Program-made: the position numbers and the translations under genes | Assembly: GCF_030818935.1 (NCBI RefSeq) | Contig: NZ_JAUTBD010000001.1 | Location: 3,286,001-3,350,000, forward strand | From: Microbacterium sp. SORGH_AS_1204 | GTDB taxonomy: Bacteria > Actinomycetota > Actinomycetes > Actinomycetales > Microbacteriaceae | Reading direction: 5' to 3' | Length of the DNA: 64,000 nt | Notes under the pieces: generated by a model | The model's input: the letters and a program-made list of their open reading frames with translations, nothing else | What the model was told of the DNA's origin: nothing | Database searches by the model: none | Shown: one piece after another, positions 17,067 through 26,472 of the stretch | Position numbering within the stretch: position 1 is the stretch's first letter | Layout: the number at the start of each line of letters is the position of its first letter

Positions 17067-17138
17067 GCGTCGCGCCGCGCGGGAGGGCGCGCCGTGCTCC
17101 GCACGCTCGCCACCCCGCGCGCTGCGCGGAGGCGCCGG

Positions 17139-18161
17139 TCACCGCAGCCGCCGCGACACCTCCGCGAGCGCCTCGGCGAACGACTCCTCGCCGCCGTCGC
17201 GACCGCCCGAGAGGTTGACGCCGACGACACCCGGAAGCGCCAGCATCCGCTCGGCGAGCGCGACGGCCAGGGCGATGCCCTCTGCGCGCGGGTCGCGGGC
17301 TCCGCGCACGCGGGCGAGGAACCCGCCGGGCAGTACGAGCGTCGTGAACGACTCGAGCAGGTCGGCGGAGGCGTGGTCGACGACGACCGGCACGCACGGG
17401 ATGTACCGGATACCGTCACCCACCTCGTCGATGAATCGGCGCACCGCCCCCGCTCCCCCCGCGTGATTGACGAAGCAGACGTCGGCACCCGCCCGCTGCT
17501 TCTCGCGCAGGCGCGCCGCCCGTCGGTCGACGGGAGGGGCCGCGGGAGATGCAGCGACCGACACCACGTGCCCCGCGGCCCGAGCCAGGGCGGTCGCCTC
17601 GGTCGAGTCGAGGTCGAACACGGGCGCCGCATCGGGGCGGTGCCCGGTGCGGGTGTGGTCGCCGGTGACGCAGTGCACCCCGGCGACCCCCTCGACGGCG
17701 AGGGCGGCGAGCTCGCCCTCGAGGGCCACGCGGTTGCGGTCGCGCATGTTCAGTCCGGTCCACACCCGCAGCCCCCGTCGCTGCAACAGATGTGCACGGT
17801 AGGACGGCGGGAACTGCACGCGCGCGCTTCCCGCGTCGCCGGCGAGCACGGCATCCACCTCGCCGACGAGCACCGACGAGCACGCATCGATGGATGCCAC
17901 GCTGAGCGCGCGCGCAGGCAGGTCGGCCACGATCCAGGGACGCGTGCCGAGGGCGCTCAGAGTCTGGGTCGCCGCGGCCGTGCGGGGCGCGGGCGACGGC
18001 ACGGCGGAGCGGTCGATGCCGGTCCACGCGACGGTCGGTCGGTCGAGGAACGCGCAGCGGTGCGCGGCGTCGATCTCGCACGATCCGTCGAAGCCGACCC
18101 CGCCGCAGGGGCCGTACTCCATGCGCTTCGGGCAGGCGTCGATGAGGGGCAGCAGGGTCAT
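17139..18161 (-). CDS. Methylenetetrahydrofolate reductase-like protein with N-terminal MTHFR_C cysteine domain
   Basis: 340 aa. The N-terminus has CPKRMEYGPCGG (about 10-21) and a further Cys pair, the zinc or iron-sulfur type domain usually fused to or beside MetF. Residues about 65-340 resemble a MetF-type TIM barrel (GLNMRDRNR, CVTGDHT, FVNHAGG, PGGFLARVRGARDPRAEG). A role in one-carbon metabolism is inferred. TACACT ends 6 nt before the ATG, giving a leaderless start. It is divergent from the PNPOx and xanthine dehydrogenase operon. Confidence 0.7.
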   Translation of the reverse strand: MTLLPLIDACPKRMEYGPCGGVGFDGSCEIDAAHRCAFLDRPTVAWTGIDRSAVPSPAPRTAAATQTLSALGTRPWIVADLPARALSVASIDACSSVLVGEVDAVLAGDAGSARVQFPPSYRAHLLQRRGLRVWTGLNMRDRNRVALEGELAALAVEGVAGVHCVTGDHTRTGHRPDAAPVFDLDSTEATALARAAGHVVSVAASPAAPPVDRRAARLREKQRAGADVCFVNHAGGAGAVRRFIDEVGDGIRYIPCVPVVVDHASADLLESFTTLVLPGGFLARVRGARDPRAEGIALAVALAERMLALPGVVGVNLSGGRDGGEESFAEALAEVSRRLR

Positions 18162-18205
18162 GGCGGGAGTGTAAGAACCCCGTGTTTCGACGAATGTTCA
18201 TGGCG

Positions 18206-18237
18206 GCAACATCGCGGAAACGCGCGCTCCGTACTCT
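18206..18237 (+). promoter_or_regulatory. GlnR-like box and promoter of the xanthine dehydrogenase operon
   Basis: GCAAC-N6-GAAAC at 18206-18221, exactly 10 nt, then TACTCT at 18232-18237. Transcription would begin near 18244, leaving a short leader with GGAGGT before ATG 18269. Confidence 0.62.
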
Positions 18238-18268
18238 CGGTGATACCCGCAGCCTCCCGGAGGTACCC

Positions 18269-18883
18269 ATGATCACGGCCGGCACGTCATTCGGTTCCGA
18301 CGTCGACGACGTCGACGCGCTCGTCGCCGACCCGCTCGCCCTGCTCGTGCGGTGGCTCCCCCCGCACGACAGTGAGCTGCGCCCGCTCGCGGCGCTCTCG
18401 ACGATCGGCCGCGACGGCATCCCCTCGCTCCGGCACGTGCTGGTGAGCGATCGGGATGCCACGGGCTTGTACTTCCACACCGACTCCGGCAGCGAGAAGG
18501 TCGCCGAGATGGCCGCGAACCCCGTGGCCGCCATGTCGGTGGCGTGGCCCGAACTGGGCCGCCAGGTGACGGCGCGCGGGATCGTGGAGCGCACGAGCCG
18601 CACCTCCGCCGCCGAGGCCTATCGCCAGCGCTCGCGCTACCTGCAGCTGTTGGCCTGGCTGAACACCCACGACAACGCCCGCCTCCCCGCCTACGACCGA
18701 CGGCACCTGTGGGCCGAGTTCGACGAGGCGCACCCCGTTCTCGACCCGCCCGAGCGGTGGGCCGGCTTTCGCCTGCGCCCCCTGACGGTGACGTTCTGGC
18801 GCGGTGACATGCTCGGCCAGAGCGTTCGTCAGCACTACACGCTCACCGACGGTCGGTGGTCGGGCAGGATCCTGGCGGGCTGA
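18269..18883 (+). CDS. Pyridoxamine 5'-phosphate oxidase family protein
   Basis: 204 aa. The PNPOx split-barrel FMN fold is indicated by SLRHVLVSDRDATGLYFHTDSGSEK and PVAAMSVAWPELGRQV in the N-terminal two thirds. The C-terminal block, normally RLHDR..Y.R in PdxH, reads SVRQHYTL here, so true pyridoxal-phosphate synthesis is uncertain. GGAGGT lies just upstream of ATG 18269. It is first in the xanthine dehydrogenase operon, 2 nt before the FAD subunit gene. A PLP-dependent aminotransferase is encoded in the ureide operon, a possible metabolic link. Confidence 0.78.
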   Translation: MITAGTSFGSDVDDVDALVADPLALLVRWLPPHDSELRPLAALSTIGRDGIPSLRHVLVSDRDATGLYFHTDSGSEKVAEMAANPVAAMSVAWPELGRQVTARGIVERTSRTSAAEAYRQRSRYLQLLAWLNTHDNARLPAYDRRHLWAEFDEAHPVLDPPERWAGFRLRPLTVTFWRGDMLGQSVRQHYTLTDGRWSGRILAG

Positions 18884-18885
18884 GC

Positions 18886-19719
18886 ATGGACATCACCACG
18901 GTCACCTCCTTCCGCCCCGCCCGAACCCGCCCCGACCTCGCACTCTCGCCCGGCGAGGTCGTCATCGCCGGCGGCACGTGGCTGATGAGCGAGCCGCAGC
19001 CCCGGACCACCGGGTTCGTCGACCTGACCACCCTCGGTTGGCCCGACATCGAGATCACCGACGAAGGCCTGCGCATCGGCGCGACCTGCACCATCGCTCG
19101 CCTGCTGTCGTGGGTCGAGCACGAGGCTCCGACCGAGTGGACATCGCTCGCCCTGGCACGACCGGCCGCCGATGCCCTGCTGGCATCGTTCAAGATCTGG
19201 AACACCGCCACCGTCGGCGGCAACGTCTGCCAGGCCTTCGCCGCGGGCGCGATGATCGCGATGCTCTCGACCCTGGATGCCACGGCCCTGGTGTGGACCC
19301 CCGACGGCGGCGAGCGCCGGATCGCCGTCGCCGACCTCGTCATCGACAACCAGGCGACCTCGCTAGCGCCGGGCGAGGTGCTGCGAGCTCTCGACGTGCC
19401 GATGCGCGCCCTCACCGGCCGGGTCGCCCTGCAGAAGATCGCGCTGGCCGAGCTCGGCCGCTCCGGAGCCGTCGTCACAGCCCGTGTCGACGCCGACGGC
19501 GCCGCCGTGTTCGTGGTGACAGCGGCGGTGCGCCGGCCCCGCGTCATCCGGTTCGGGCGTCTGCCCGGCGCGGGCGAGCTGCGGGATGCCGTGGCCGGCG
19601 CCCCCGGCTTCTACACCGACCCGCTGGGCAGCGCCGACTGGCGGCGCGGCGTGAGCGTCGTGCTCGCGGAGCGCGTGCGCCAGGGCTTGGCGCGCGAGCC
19701 GCAGGCGGGCGCCGCGTGA
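18886..19719 (+). CDS. Xanthine dehydrogenase FAD-binding subunit
   Basis: 277 aa. The FAD_binding_5 domain shows [13 protein letters not shown] near residues 27-39 and [13 protein letters not shown] near 106, the two FAD contacts of the xanthine dehydrogenase medium subunit; a CO_deh_flav_C-like region follows. It passes electrons from the iron-sulfur domain to NAD. It starts 2 nt after the PNPOx stop and belongs with the fused subunit at 19895. Confidence 0.86.
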   Translation: MDITTVTSFRPARTRPDLALSPGEVVIAGGTWLMSEPQPRTTGFVDLTTLGWPDIEITDEGLRIGATCTIARLLSWVEHEAPTEWTSLALARPAADALLASFKIWNTATVGGNVCQAFAAGAMIAMLSTLDATALVWTPDGGERRIAVADLVIDNQATSLAPGEVLRALDVPMRALTGRVALQKIALAELGRSGAVVTARVDADGAAVFVVTAAVRRPRVIRFGRLPGAGELRDAVAGAPGFYTDPLGSADWRRGVSVVLAERVRQGLAREPQAGAA

Positions 19720-19898
19720 GCGGCGCGCCCGTGCGCCCCGTGCCGGCGGGCGGAGGGGGTGCGGCGGTGAGCGTCCACCGCACGCCGGGCCCCGACGACA
19801 CCACGACCGCCCGCCGCACGACACCCCTTCGCGGCACGATTCCCGCAGAACGGCGCGCCCGCCGTCGACGAAGCCCCCGGCGAGGAGCCAGCGCGTGA
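19716..19898 (+). CDS. Possible 60-aa basic protein overlapped by both xanthine dehydrogenase genes
   Basis: GTG 19716 overlaps the upstream stop as GTGA, and its own stop overlaps the next gene's GTG, again as GTGA. The product is glycine/proline-rich at first and arginine-rich at its end ([16 protein letters not shown]). Double coupling suggests translation that keeps ribosomes moving to the large subunit, but the sequence resembles nothing I know and may be non-functional. Confidence 0.35.
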   Translation: MSGAPVRPVPAGGGGAAVSVHRTPGPDDTTTARRTTPLRGTIPAERRARRRRSPRRGASA

Positions 19899-22822
19899 GA
19901 TTCCAGGTCAACGGCATCCCCATCGACGCGGAGCCGCGGCCCGGGCAGAGCGCCCGCACGCTGCTGCGCGAGACGGGCCACGTCGAGGTGAAGAAAGGCT
20001 GCGACGCGGGCGACTGCGGAGCATGCTCGGTGCTGCTCGACGGCACGCCCACCCACTCGTGCATCGTCCCGGCGATGCGTCTCGACGGCCGCGCCATCAC
20101 GACCGCGGCGGGCCTCGCCCCGGGCGACGCCCTGCACCCGGTGCAGGAGGCGCTCGCGAACGGCTTCGGTTTCCAGTGCGGGTTCTGCACGCCCGGTATG
20201 AGCGTCACGGCATCCACCCTCACCGCCGACGACCTCGACGACCTCGACCGCCGCATGAAGGGCAACCTGTGCCGGTGCACCGGGTACCGGCCGATCCGCG
20301 AGGCGATCCGGGAGTCGGTGCTGGGGCCGGTGCGAGAGACGGGACCCCGCCCGACCGCTGCGGCGTGCGCAGGCCACCCGGGCGGCACCGCCGACGGAGG
20401 ATGCACGACTCCTGCAGACCGCGACGGCGGCCTCCCGACGACGCACGAAGATGACGTCGTGCAGGAGGTGTGCCCGCCGAGCGGGTCGCCCACCTCCGCG
20501 CAGGACGTCGAGGCCGTGGCATCCGGGACGTGCTCCCCGGCGGGGCGCGTGGGCACCTCGACCGTCCCCGAAGCCGCCCGGCGCATCGTGCAGGGCCGTG
20601 AACCGTTCACCTTCGACGACCCCGTGCCCGGCGGCCCGCCGCTCGTGCTGCGGGTCGTGACCTCGCCCCACGCCCACGCGCGGATCGTGTCGATCGATAC
20701 CGCTGCGGCCCTCGCCGTCCCCGGCGTCGTCGCCGTCTTCACCCACGAAGACGTGCCCGATGTGCGGTACTCCACGGGCCGCCACGAGCACCGCACCGAC
20801 GACCCCGACGACACGCGCATGCTCGACGACGTCGTGCGCCACATCGGCCAGCGCGTCGCCGCGGTCGTCGGCGAGACGGCGGAGGCAGCGGAGGCCGGAT
20901 GCCGCGCGGTCGTGGTCGCCTACGACGTACTGCCCGCCGTCTTCGACGCCGAAGAGGCGCGCTCGCCCGGCGCTCCGCTGCTGCACCCCGACCGCACCCC
21001 CGAGGAGAGGGTGATGGAGGCGGGCCGTAACGTCGTCGCCGGCTTCCACACCGGCCACGGCGGCGACATCGACGCGGCCCTCGCCGCCAGCCACACGACC
21101 GTGACGGGCGAATGGCGTTCGTCGCGCGTGACGCATGCGGCGCTCGAGACGCACGGCGCCGTCGGGTGGCTCGACGATGACGGGCGGCTCGTCATCCGCT
21201 CCTCCACCCAGGTGCCCTTCCTCGCCCGCGATGAGCTCGCCCACGTCTTCGGGCTGGAGCGCGACCGGGTGCGCGTCTTCGCGACCCGCGTCGGCGGCGG
21301 CTTCGGCGGCAAGCAGGAGATCTTCACCGAAGACCTCACAGCTCTTGCGGTACTGAAGCTCGGCCGGCCGGTCGCCTACGAGTTCTCGCGCACCGACCAG
21401 TTCGTGCGGGCGTCGCTGCGGCATCCGATGCGCGTGCGCGTGACCCTCGGATCGGATGCCGGGGGCACCCTCACCGCGATGAAGGTCGACGTGCTCAGCG
21501 ACACCGGCGCCTACGGCAACCACGCGATCGGTGTGCTGTTCCACTCGTGCGCGGAGTCGACGACGCTCTACCGGGTGCCGGTGAAGTGGATCGACGCCGA
21601 AGCGGTGTACACGAACAACCCGCCGTCGGGCGCGTTCCGCGGCTACGGGCTCGGGCAGGTGGTGTTCGCGGTCGAGTCGGCGCTCGACGCCCTGGCCGTC
21701 GAGCTGGGCATCGACCCGTTCGACCTGCGCCGCATCAACGCGGTGCGAGAGGGCGACCCGCTGCACCCCGACGACGACGAGAAGTACGAGGAAGACCTGA
21801 TCTGGGGCAGTTACGGCCTCGACCAGTGCCTCGACCTCGCGCAGAACGCCCTCGAGCGCGGCAACGGCGTCGACGCCCCCGAGGGGTGGCTCGTCGGCGA
21901 GGGGATGGCCGCGGCGATGATCGCGACCATGGCTCCACGCGGGCACATCGCGCACACGACCGCCACCCTTCGCGCCGACGGCACCTACCTGCTGCGGGTC
22001 GGCACGGCCGAATTCGGCAACGGCACCTCGACCGTGCACCGGCAGATCGCCGCCACCGTGCTCGACGCCCCCCTCGACCGGCTCGAGCTGTGGGCCGCCG
22101 ACACCGACGCCGTGCGGCACGACACCGGCGCCTTCGCCTCGGCCGGGACGGTCGTCGCCGGCAAGGCGCTGTTCGGTGCGTGCACGGTGCTGCGGCGGCG
22201 GATGGTCGAGATCGCGTCGGAGCTGGCGGGAGGGGATGCCGCGGGCGCCGAGTTCGCGGCATCCGGGGTGCGTGTGGGCGGCGAGGTCGTGACGTGGGAG
22301 CGGATCATCGCGGCCGCTCCGGCCGGGTATGCGACGGCCGAGGGTCTCACCGCCGACGGGGCGGAGTTCGGCGACGTCCGCTCGCTCGCTTTCAACGTGC
22401 ACGCGGCGCGGGTCGCGGTCGATCCCGAGACCGGCACGGTGAGGGTGCTGCAGTCGATCCAGGCGGCCGACGCCGGCGTGGTCATCAACCCCGCGCAGTG
22501 CCGCGGGCAGGTCGAGGGCGGCGCGGCGCAGGGCCTCGGCGGGGCGCTGTACGAAGAGGTCTACGTCGAGGACGGCGTCGTGCAGAACCCGGTGTTCCGC
22601 ACCTACCGGGTGCCGCAGTTCGCCGACGTGCCCGACACCGAGGTGTATTTCGCCGCGACCGACGACAGCCTGGGCCCGTTCGGTGCGAAGTCGATGAGCG
22701 AGTCGCCTTACAACCCCGTGGGGGCCGCTGTCGGCAATGCGGTGTCGCGCGCGCTCGGGCGGCGCGGGTACGAGCTGCCGTTCTCACGGGACCGGGTGTG
22801 GCGGTTGGCGGGAGGCGCGTGA
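19895..22822 (+). CDS. Xanthine dehydrogenase, fused iron-sulfur and molybdopterin subunits
   Basis: 975 aa. [2Fe-2S] cluster ligands are Cys36, Cys41, Cys44, Cys56 and then Cys95, Cys98, Cys126, Cys128. After a linker of about 85 residues the molybdopterin domain runs from about 230, with GGGFGGKQE near 469, [10 protein letters not shown] near 570 and [15 protein letters not shown] near 935, whose Glu matches the catalytic base. It oxidises hypoxanthine/xanthine to urate with the separate FAD subunit. GTG 19895 has GAGGAG 7 nt upstream. Linker residues about 170-193 are encoded by a 71-bp repeat unit found elsewhere between genes. No XdhC-type maturation gene is nearby. Confidence 0.88.
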   Translation: MRFQVNGIPIDAEPRPGQSARTLLRETGHVEVKKGCDAGDCGACSVLLDGTPTHSCIVPAMRLDGRAITTAAGLAPGDALHPVQEALANGFGFQCGFCTPGMSVTASTLTADDLDDLDRRMKGNLCRCTGYRPIREAIRESVLGPVRETGPRPTAAACAGHPGGTADGGCTTPADRDGGLPTTHEDDVVQEVCPPSGSPTSAQDVEAVASGTCSPAGRVGTSTVPEAARRIVQGREPFTFDDPVPGGPPLVLRVVTSPHAHARIVSIDTAAALAVPGVVAVFTHEDVPDVRYSTGRHEHRTDDPDDTRMLDDVVRHIGQRVAAVVGETAEAAEAGCRAVVVAYDVLPAVFDAEEARSPGAPLLHPDRTPEERVMEAGRNVVAGFHTGHGGDIDAALAASHTTVTGEWRSSRVTHAALETHGAVGWLDDDGRLVIRSSTQVPFLARDELAHVFGLERDRVRVFATRVGGGFGGKQEIFTEDLTALAVLKLGRPVAYEFSRTDQFVRASLRHPMRVRVTLGSDAGGTLTAMKVDVLSDTGAYGNHAIGVLFHSCAESTTLYRVPVKWIDAEAVYTNNPPSGAFRGYGLGQVVFAVESALDALAVELGIDPFDLRRINAVREGDPLHPDDDEKYEEDLIWGSYGLDQCLDLAQNALERGNGVDAPEGWLVGEGMAAAMIATMAPRGHIAHTTATLRADGTYLLRVGTAEFGNGTSTVHRQIAATVLDAPLDRLELWAADTDAVRHDTGAFASAGTVVAGKALFGACTVLRRRMVEIASELAGGDAAGAEFAASGVRVGGEVVTWERIIAAAPAGYATAEGLTADGAEFGDVRSLAFNVHAARVAVDPETGTVRVLQSIQAADAGVVINPAQCRGQVEGGAAQGLGGALYEEVYVEDGVVQNPVFRTYRVPQFADVPDTEVYFAATDDSLGPFGAKSMSESPYNPVGAAVGNAVSRALGRRGYELPFSRDRVWRLAGGA
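20403..20473. repeat. 71-bp quasi-palindromic unit inside the xanthine dehydrogenase linker
   Basis: GCACGACTCCTGC (20403-20415), 40 nt, then GTCGTGCAGGAGGTGTGC (20456-20473). Compared with the unit at 6906-6976 the first arm is identical, the second differs at one base, the core length is the same and the core sequence is different. Confidence 0.8.
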
Positions 22823-22902
22823 TGCGGGTCGAGGCGAACCGCCGGTGAGAGCGCGACGGTCATCGGCCGGCGAGCCCGCGAGCCGGACCGGTCCGCTCCC
22901 GA

Positions 22903-22915
22903 GCAGGAGGTGTGC
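22903..22915. repeat. Solitary arm of the 71-bp repeat
   Basis: GCAGGAGGTGTGC is identical to the 3' end of the unit in the xanthine dehydrogenase gene. No partner arm lies at the expected 40-nt distance on either side, so it looks like a remnant. Confidence 0.5.
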
Positions 22916-22937
22916 CGAGGCGGTTTCCGCGGACGGC

Positions 22938-22953
22938 CCCGTGACCGCACGGG
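22938..22953. terminator. Small hairpin between convergent xanthine dehydrogenase and PhzF genes
   Basis: CCCGTG (22938-22943) pairs with CACGGG (22948-22953) around ACCG. Short and without a T-tract; placement between convergent stops supports a terminator role. Confidence 0.4.
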
Positions 22954-22975
22954 AGTGAAGACGTCGAACGCGGGG

Positions 22976-23833
22976 TCAGAGCGTCGTCGCGCCGCCCCGG
23001 ACGTGGATGCCGCCGACCGGCGGAACCTCGACATCGAGCACGCTCGGCCGGCCGATGTGCCGCCCCTGACGGACGGTGAAGCGGAACGGGGCGGCCAGGC
23101 CGACGCGGTCGCGCAGGTACGCGCCGAGCGAGGCGGCGGCGGAGCCTGTCGCGGGATCCTCGGTGATGTCGGCGACCGGGAAGAGGTTGCGCGCCTCGGC
23201 GACGAGGCCGTCGGCGATGTCGCCGGCGACGTGCACGACGATGACCGTGCCCTTCCACCCGCGCTCGTCGAGCAGGGCGCGCATCGGCGCGGGTTCGAAG
23301 GTGAAGGCGTCGAAGGTGTCCCGGTCGCGCACCGCGACCACCGGATGCAGGTTGCCGGCGAAGGACTGCGCCAACGGCATCCGCTCGTCGAGGTCGTCGG
23401 GAGACAGGCCCAGCAGGGCGAGGAGGCGCTCGGCGACCTCGGGTTCGAGATCGACGACGTGGGGCTCGACGCTGGTGAAGCCGGCGATGATGCGCCCGTC
23501 CTCGCCCTGTTCCGTCGTCACGTCGACGCGCCCGGCGGCGGTGTCGAAGACGAACGCGCCCGGCCCGTCGGCTTCGGCGAGCGCGACGGCCGTGGCGATC
23601 GTCGCGTGTCCGCAGAACGGCACCTCGGCGTCGGGCGAGAAGTACCGCACCTGCGCTCGGCGGCCGTCGCGTGCGGTCACGAATGCCGTCTCGGGGTGCC
23701 CGAGGTCGGTCGCGATGCGCTGCATGTGCGCGTCGTCGAGCGCCGTGGCATCGAGCACGACCCCCGCGGGGTTGCCGCCACCGGGCTCGGCGGCGAAGGC
23801 GAGCAGATGCAGGATGCCGGGAACGTCGGTCAT
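22976..23833 (-). CDS. PhzF-family isomerase/epimerase-like protein
   Basis: 285 aa, normal length. N-terminal GGGNPAGVVLDA, then FSPDAEVPFCGHATIATA near residues 65-82 and the second-half mirror DITEDPATGSAAASLGAYL near 225 are PhzF hallmarks. Family reactions are isomerisations through a catalytic Glu, but physiological roles are mostly unknown. It is the last gene of the ureide operon; whether it acts on a ureide intermediate cannot be told from sequence. Confidence 0.85.
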   Translation of the reverse strand: MTDVPGILHLLAFAAEPGGGNPAGVVLDATALDDAHMQRIATDLGHPETAFVTARDGRRAQVRYFSPDAEVPFCGHATIATAVALAEADGPGAFVFDTAAGRVDVTTEQGEDGRIIAGFTSVEPHVVDLEPEVAERLLALLGLSPDDLDERMPLAQSFAGNLHPVVAVRDRDTFDAFTFEPAPMRALLDERGWKGTVIVVHVAGDIADGLVAEARNLFPVADITEDPATGSAAASLGAYLRDRVGLAAPFRFTVRQGRHIGRPSVLDVEVPPVGGIHVRGGATTL

Positions 23834-23915
23834 GAACTCATCCTCGTCGAGTCTGGCTGGGGGCGGTGAGGGCCAGTTCGTGGTCGGTGGCCCTGGCCGA
23901 CGAGTCATCCGCGGG

Positions 23916-25199
23916 TCAGCGCGGCTCCGCACCCAGGTGCAGCACCGCCTCGGCGAAGGCGCGCAGGCCCGCCGCGACATCGGCGGTGGTGACGGCCTCG
24001 TCGGGGTGGTGGCTGATGCCGTCGGGGTTGCGCAGGAACAGCATGCCCACCTCCGTGATCGCGCCGATCGACATCGCGTCGTGACCGGCACGACTGAAGA
24101 GGGTGGGGGCTTCGGCGCCGATTCCGGCGCGCACGACGTCTTGCAGCAGCGGGGCGCAGAAGACCGCCGGCGCGCTGTGCACCTCGCGGGCCTGCCAGCG
24201 CAGGCCGCGGCGCCCCATGATGGCATCCAGTTCGTGCGAGATCTCGTCCCACGTGTGATCGCGGGTGGTGTCGAACTCGCCGCGCAGATCGAGCGAGAAG
24301 TGCGCCTCGCCGGGTACGACGTTCACCGCGCCCGGGAACGCCTCGAGCTGCCCGACCGTGCCGATGATGTGGTGCTCGCCGCGGCAGATCCGCTCGACGG
24401 CGAGCGCCGCTTCACTCGCGCCGAGCAGCGCGTCGCGCCGCATGTCGTAGGGCGTGCCGCCGGCGTGACGGGCCTCGCCCTCGACGATCAGCTGGAAACG
24501 CCGGGCGGACGCGATCGACGACACCGCGGCGAGCGCCTGACCGCTGCGGTGCAGCTCGGGGCCCTGCTCGATGTGCGCTTCGAGGTAGCCGACGAGCTGT
24601 TCGGGGCGGCGCGCCGCCTCGCCGATGCGGCCGGGGTCGAGACCGAACTCGCGGAACGCCTCGCGCAGCGTGTAACCGTCGGCGTCGGTCAGATCCCACC
24701 ACGACGCGTCCCACTGCCCCGCGACGGCCGACGACCCGAGCAGCGCCTTGCCGAAGCGCGTGCCCTCCTCGTCGCTGAAGGCGATCACCTCGAGGGCGAA
24801 GGGGAAGGGACTGGATGCCGCGCCCTCGTCGTCGACGCGACGCACGAGCCGTACGACCTCGAGCGCCATCAGCACCCCCACGATGCCGTCGAAGCGCCCG
24901 GCGTCGGGGACGGTGTCGAGGTGCGAGCCGAGGAGCAGGGCGGGGGCATCGGGGGCGCCCGCCGGCGCGAGGCGTCCGACCTGGTTGCCGGCGGCATCCT
25001 GCCGCGTGCTCATGCCGAGCTCGCGCATCCACTCGGCGGCGAGGCGGTTCACGCGCGCGTGCTCAGGCGAGAGGTAGACGCGCGTGATGCTGCCGGGAGT
25101 CGCCGTCACGCGGGCGAGCTCTTCGCAGCGGCCCATGACGCGCCGCGCGGCCGAGGCGATGAGTTCGGGCTCGACCTGCAGGCGGGTGGCGGTGGTCAT
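23916..25199 (-). CDS. allC: Allantoate amidohydrolase, M20 family
   Basis: 427 aa. Metal motifs GSHLDTVPDAGRFDG near residues 92-106, SDEEGTRFG near 140, EAHIEQGP near 213 and SRAGHDAM near 382 match the AllC/beta-ureidopropionase/N-carbamoylase branch. It releases ammonia and CO2 from allantoate to give (S)-ureidoglycine. Position beside allantoinase and the aminotransferase supports allantoate over other carbamoyl substrates. It starts 37 nt after the aminotransferase stop in the same operon. Confidence 0.85.
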   Translation of the reverse strand: MTTATRLQVEPELIASAARRVMGRCEELARVTATPGSITRVYLSPEHARVNRLAAEWMRELGMSTRQDAAGNQVGRLAPAGAPDAPALLLGSHLDTVPDAGRFDGIVGVLMALEVVRLVRRVDDEGAASSPFPFALEVIAFSDEEGTRFGKALLGSSAVAGQWDASWWDLTDADGYTLREAFREFGLDPGRIGEAARRPEQLVGYLEAHIEQGPELHRSGQALAAVSSIASARRFQLIVEGEARHAGGTPYDMRRDALLGASEAALAVERICRGEHHIIGTVGQLEAFPGAVNVVPGEAHFSLDLRGEFDTTRDHTWDEISHELDAIMGRRGLRWQAREVHSAPAVFCAPLLQDVVRAGIGAEAPTLFSRAGHDAMSIGAITEVGMLFLRNPDGISHHPDEAVTTADVAAGLRAFAEAVLHLGAEPR

Positions 25200-25236
25200 G
25201 CGCGCGCTCCCGCGGCGGAGGGGAGGACCACCGAAG

Positions 25237-26472
25237 TCACGACCGCGCCGCCGCGTATACGCCCTGCGCCGCTTCGACACCGCCGCCCGCCGGCACCGCC
25301 GCGCCGTGACGGCGCAGCACCGCCTCGAGCGCGGCGAGCGTGGTGAGCACCGCGTCGGTGCGGGCGTTGTAGCCCATGGTGCCGATGCGCCAGACCCGGC
25401 CGTGCAGCGGCCCGAACGACGTTCCGATCTCGATGCCGAAGTCGCTCAGCAGCTCGGCGCGCACCGCGTCGCCGGTCACGCCGTCGGGGATCTCGACCGC
25501 GACGACGTTCGTCATCTTGTGGGCGACGTCGCCGAAGACGGTGAGCCCGAGGCCCTGCACACCGGCGAGCATCGCGTCGCCGTGCAGCTGGTGGCGCGCG
25601 ATCACGGCGTCCCGTCCCTCGAGCAGCAGCACGCGCGCGCACTCGCGGGCGCCGTAGAGCATGGTCGTCGCCTCGGTGTGGTGGTTCAGGCGGCGGGGTC
25701 CCCAGTAGTCGAGGATCATCGCGAGGTCGAAGTAGTTCGAGCGGATGAAATCGGATGCCACGGCGTCGCCGTCTTCACGGATGCCGGCCTCCACGCGGGC
25801 CCGCGAGCGCACCACCTCCACCGCGTGCTCGGAGAGGCTGATCGGCGCCGAGCCCGACGGGCCGCCGAGGCACTTCTGCAGCCCCGCCGTCGCGGCATCC
25901 AGCCCCCAGGCGTCCATCTCGAACGGGTTGCCGCCGAGGGAGGCCGTGGCATCGGTGTAGAACAGGGCGCCGTGCGCGCGGCAGATGTCGCCGATCTCGT
26001 CGAGCGGCTGAAGCATGGTCGTCGAGGTGTCGCCCTGCACGCACGCGACGAGGTGCGGTTTCACGCGCTCGACGGCCTCGCGGATCGCGGACACCGGGAA
26101 CACCTGGCCCCACGGCACCTCGATCGTGTGCACCTCGGCGAGCGCGCGCTCGGCGATCTCGGCCAGCAGGTGACCGAAGCGCCCGAACACGGGGACGAGC
26201 ACGCGGTCGCCGGGGCGCACCAACGAGAGGATCGCCGCTTCGATGCCCGCGCGACTGGTGCCGTCGATGAGCAGAGTGGCGTCGTTGTCGGTCGCCCACA
26301 CCTGCCGGTACAGGTCTTGCGTCTCGTTCATCGTGGCCGTCATGAACGGGTCGTACTGGCCGACGAGCGGCGCTCCCATCGCGCGCAGCACACTCGGGTA
26401 CGCCGAGATCGGGCCGGGACCCATGAGCAGGCGGGCGGGCGGGTCGATCGGGCCGGGGAGGGTGATGGTCAC
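25237..26472 (-). CDS. pucG: (S)-ureidoglycine-glyoxylate aminotransferase, class V
   Basis: 411 aa. Class V fold with LLMGPGP near the N-terminus, DGTSRAGIEAAI, a VFGRFGH block, TDATASLGGNPFEMD near 190-205 and the PLP lysine in GLQKCLGGPSGSAP near 214. Closest families are alanine-glyoxylate aminotransferase and PucG, which transfers ammonia from ureidoglycine to glyoxylate, giving oxalurate and glycine. The ureide neighbours favour PucG. GTG 26472 overlaps the upstream stop as GTGA with GGAG 6-9 nt upstream. Confidence 0.82.
   Translation of the reverse strand: MTITLPGPIDPPARLLMGPGPISAYPSVLRAMGAPLVGQYDPFMTATMNETQDLYRQVWATDNDATLLIDGTSRAGIEAAILSLVRPGDRVLVPVFGRFGHLLAEIAERALAEVHTIEVPWGQVFPVSAIREAVERVKPHLVACVQGDTSTTMLQPLDEIGDICRAHGALFYTDATASLGGNPFEMDAWGLDAATAGLQKCLGGPSGSAPISLSEHAVEVVRSRARVEAGIREDGDAVASDFIRSNYFDLAMILDYWGPRRLNHHTEATTMLYGARECARVLLLEGRDAVIARHQLHGDAMLAGVQGLGLTVFGDVAHKMTNVVAVEIPDGVTGDAVRAELLSDFGIEIGTSFGPLHGRVWRIGTMGYNARTDAVLTTLAALEAVLRRHGAAVPAGGGVEAAQGVYAAARS

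Noticed and set aside
19544..22402. A 952-codon open frame on the minus strand opposite xanthine dehydrogenase
   Set aside because: It is antisense to a well-supported enzyme, is rich in Arg/His/Gly/Asp typical of shadow frames in high-GC DNA, and shows no domain.
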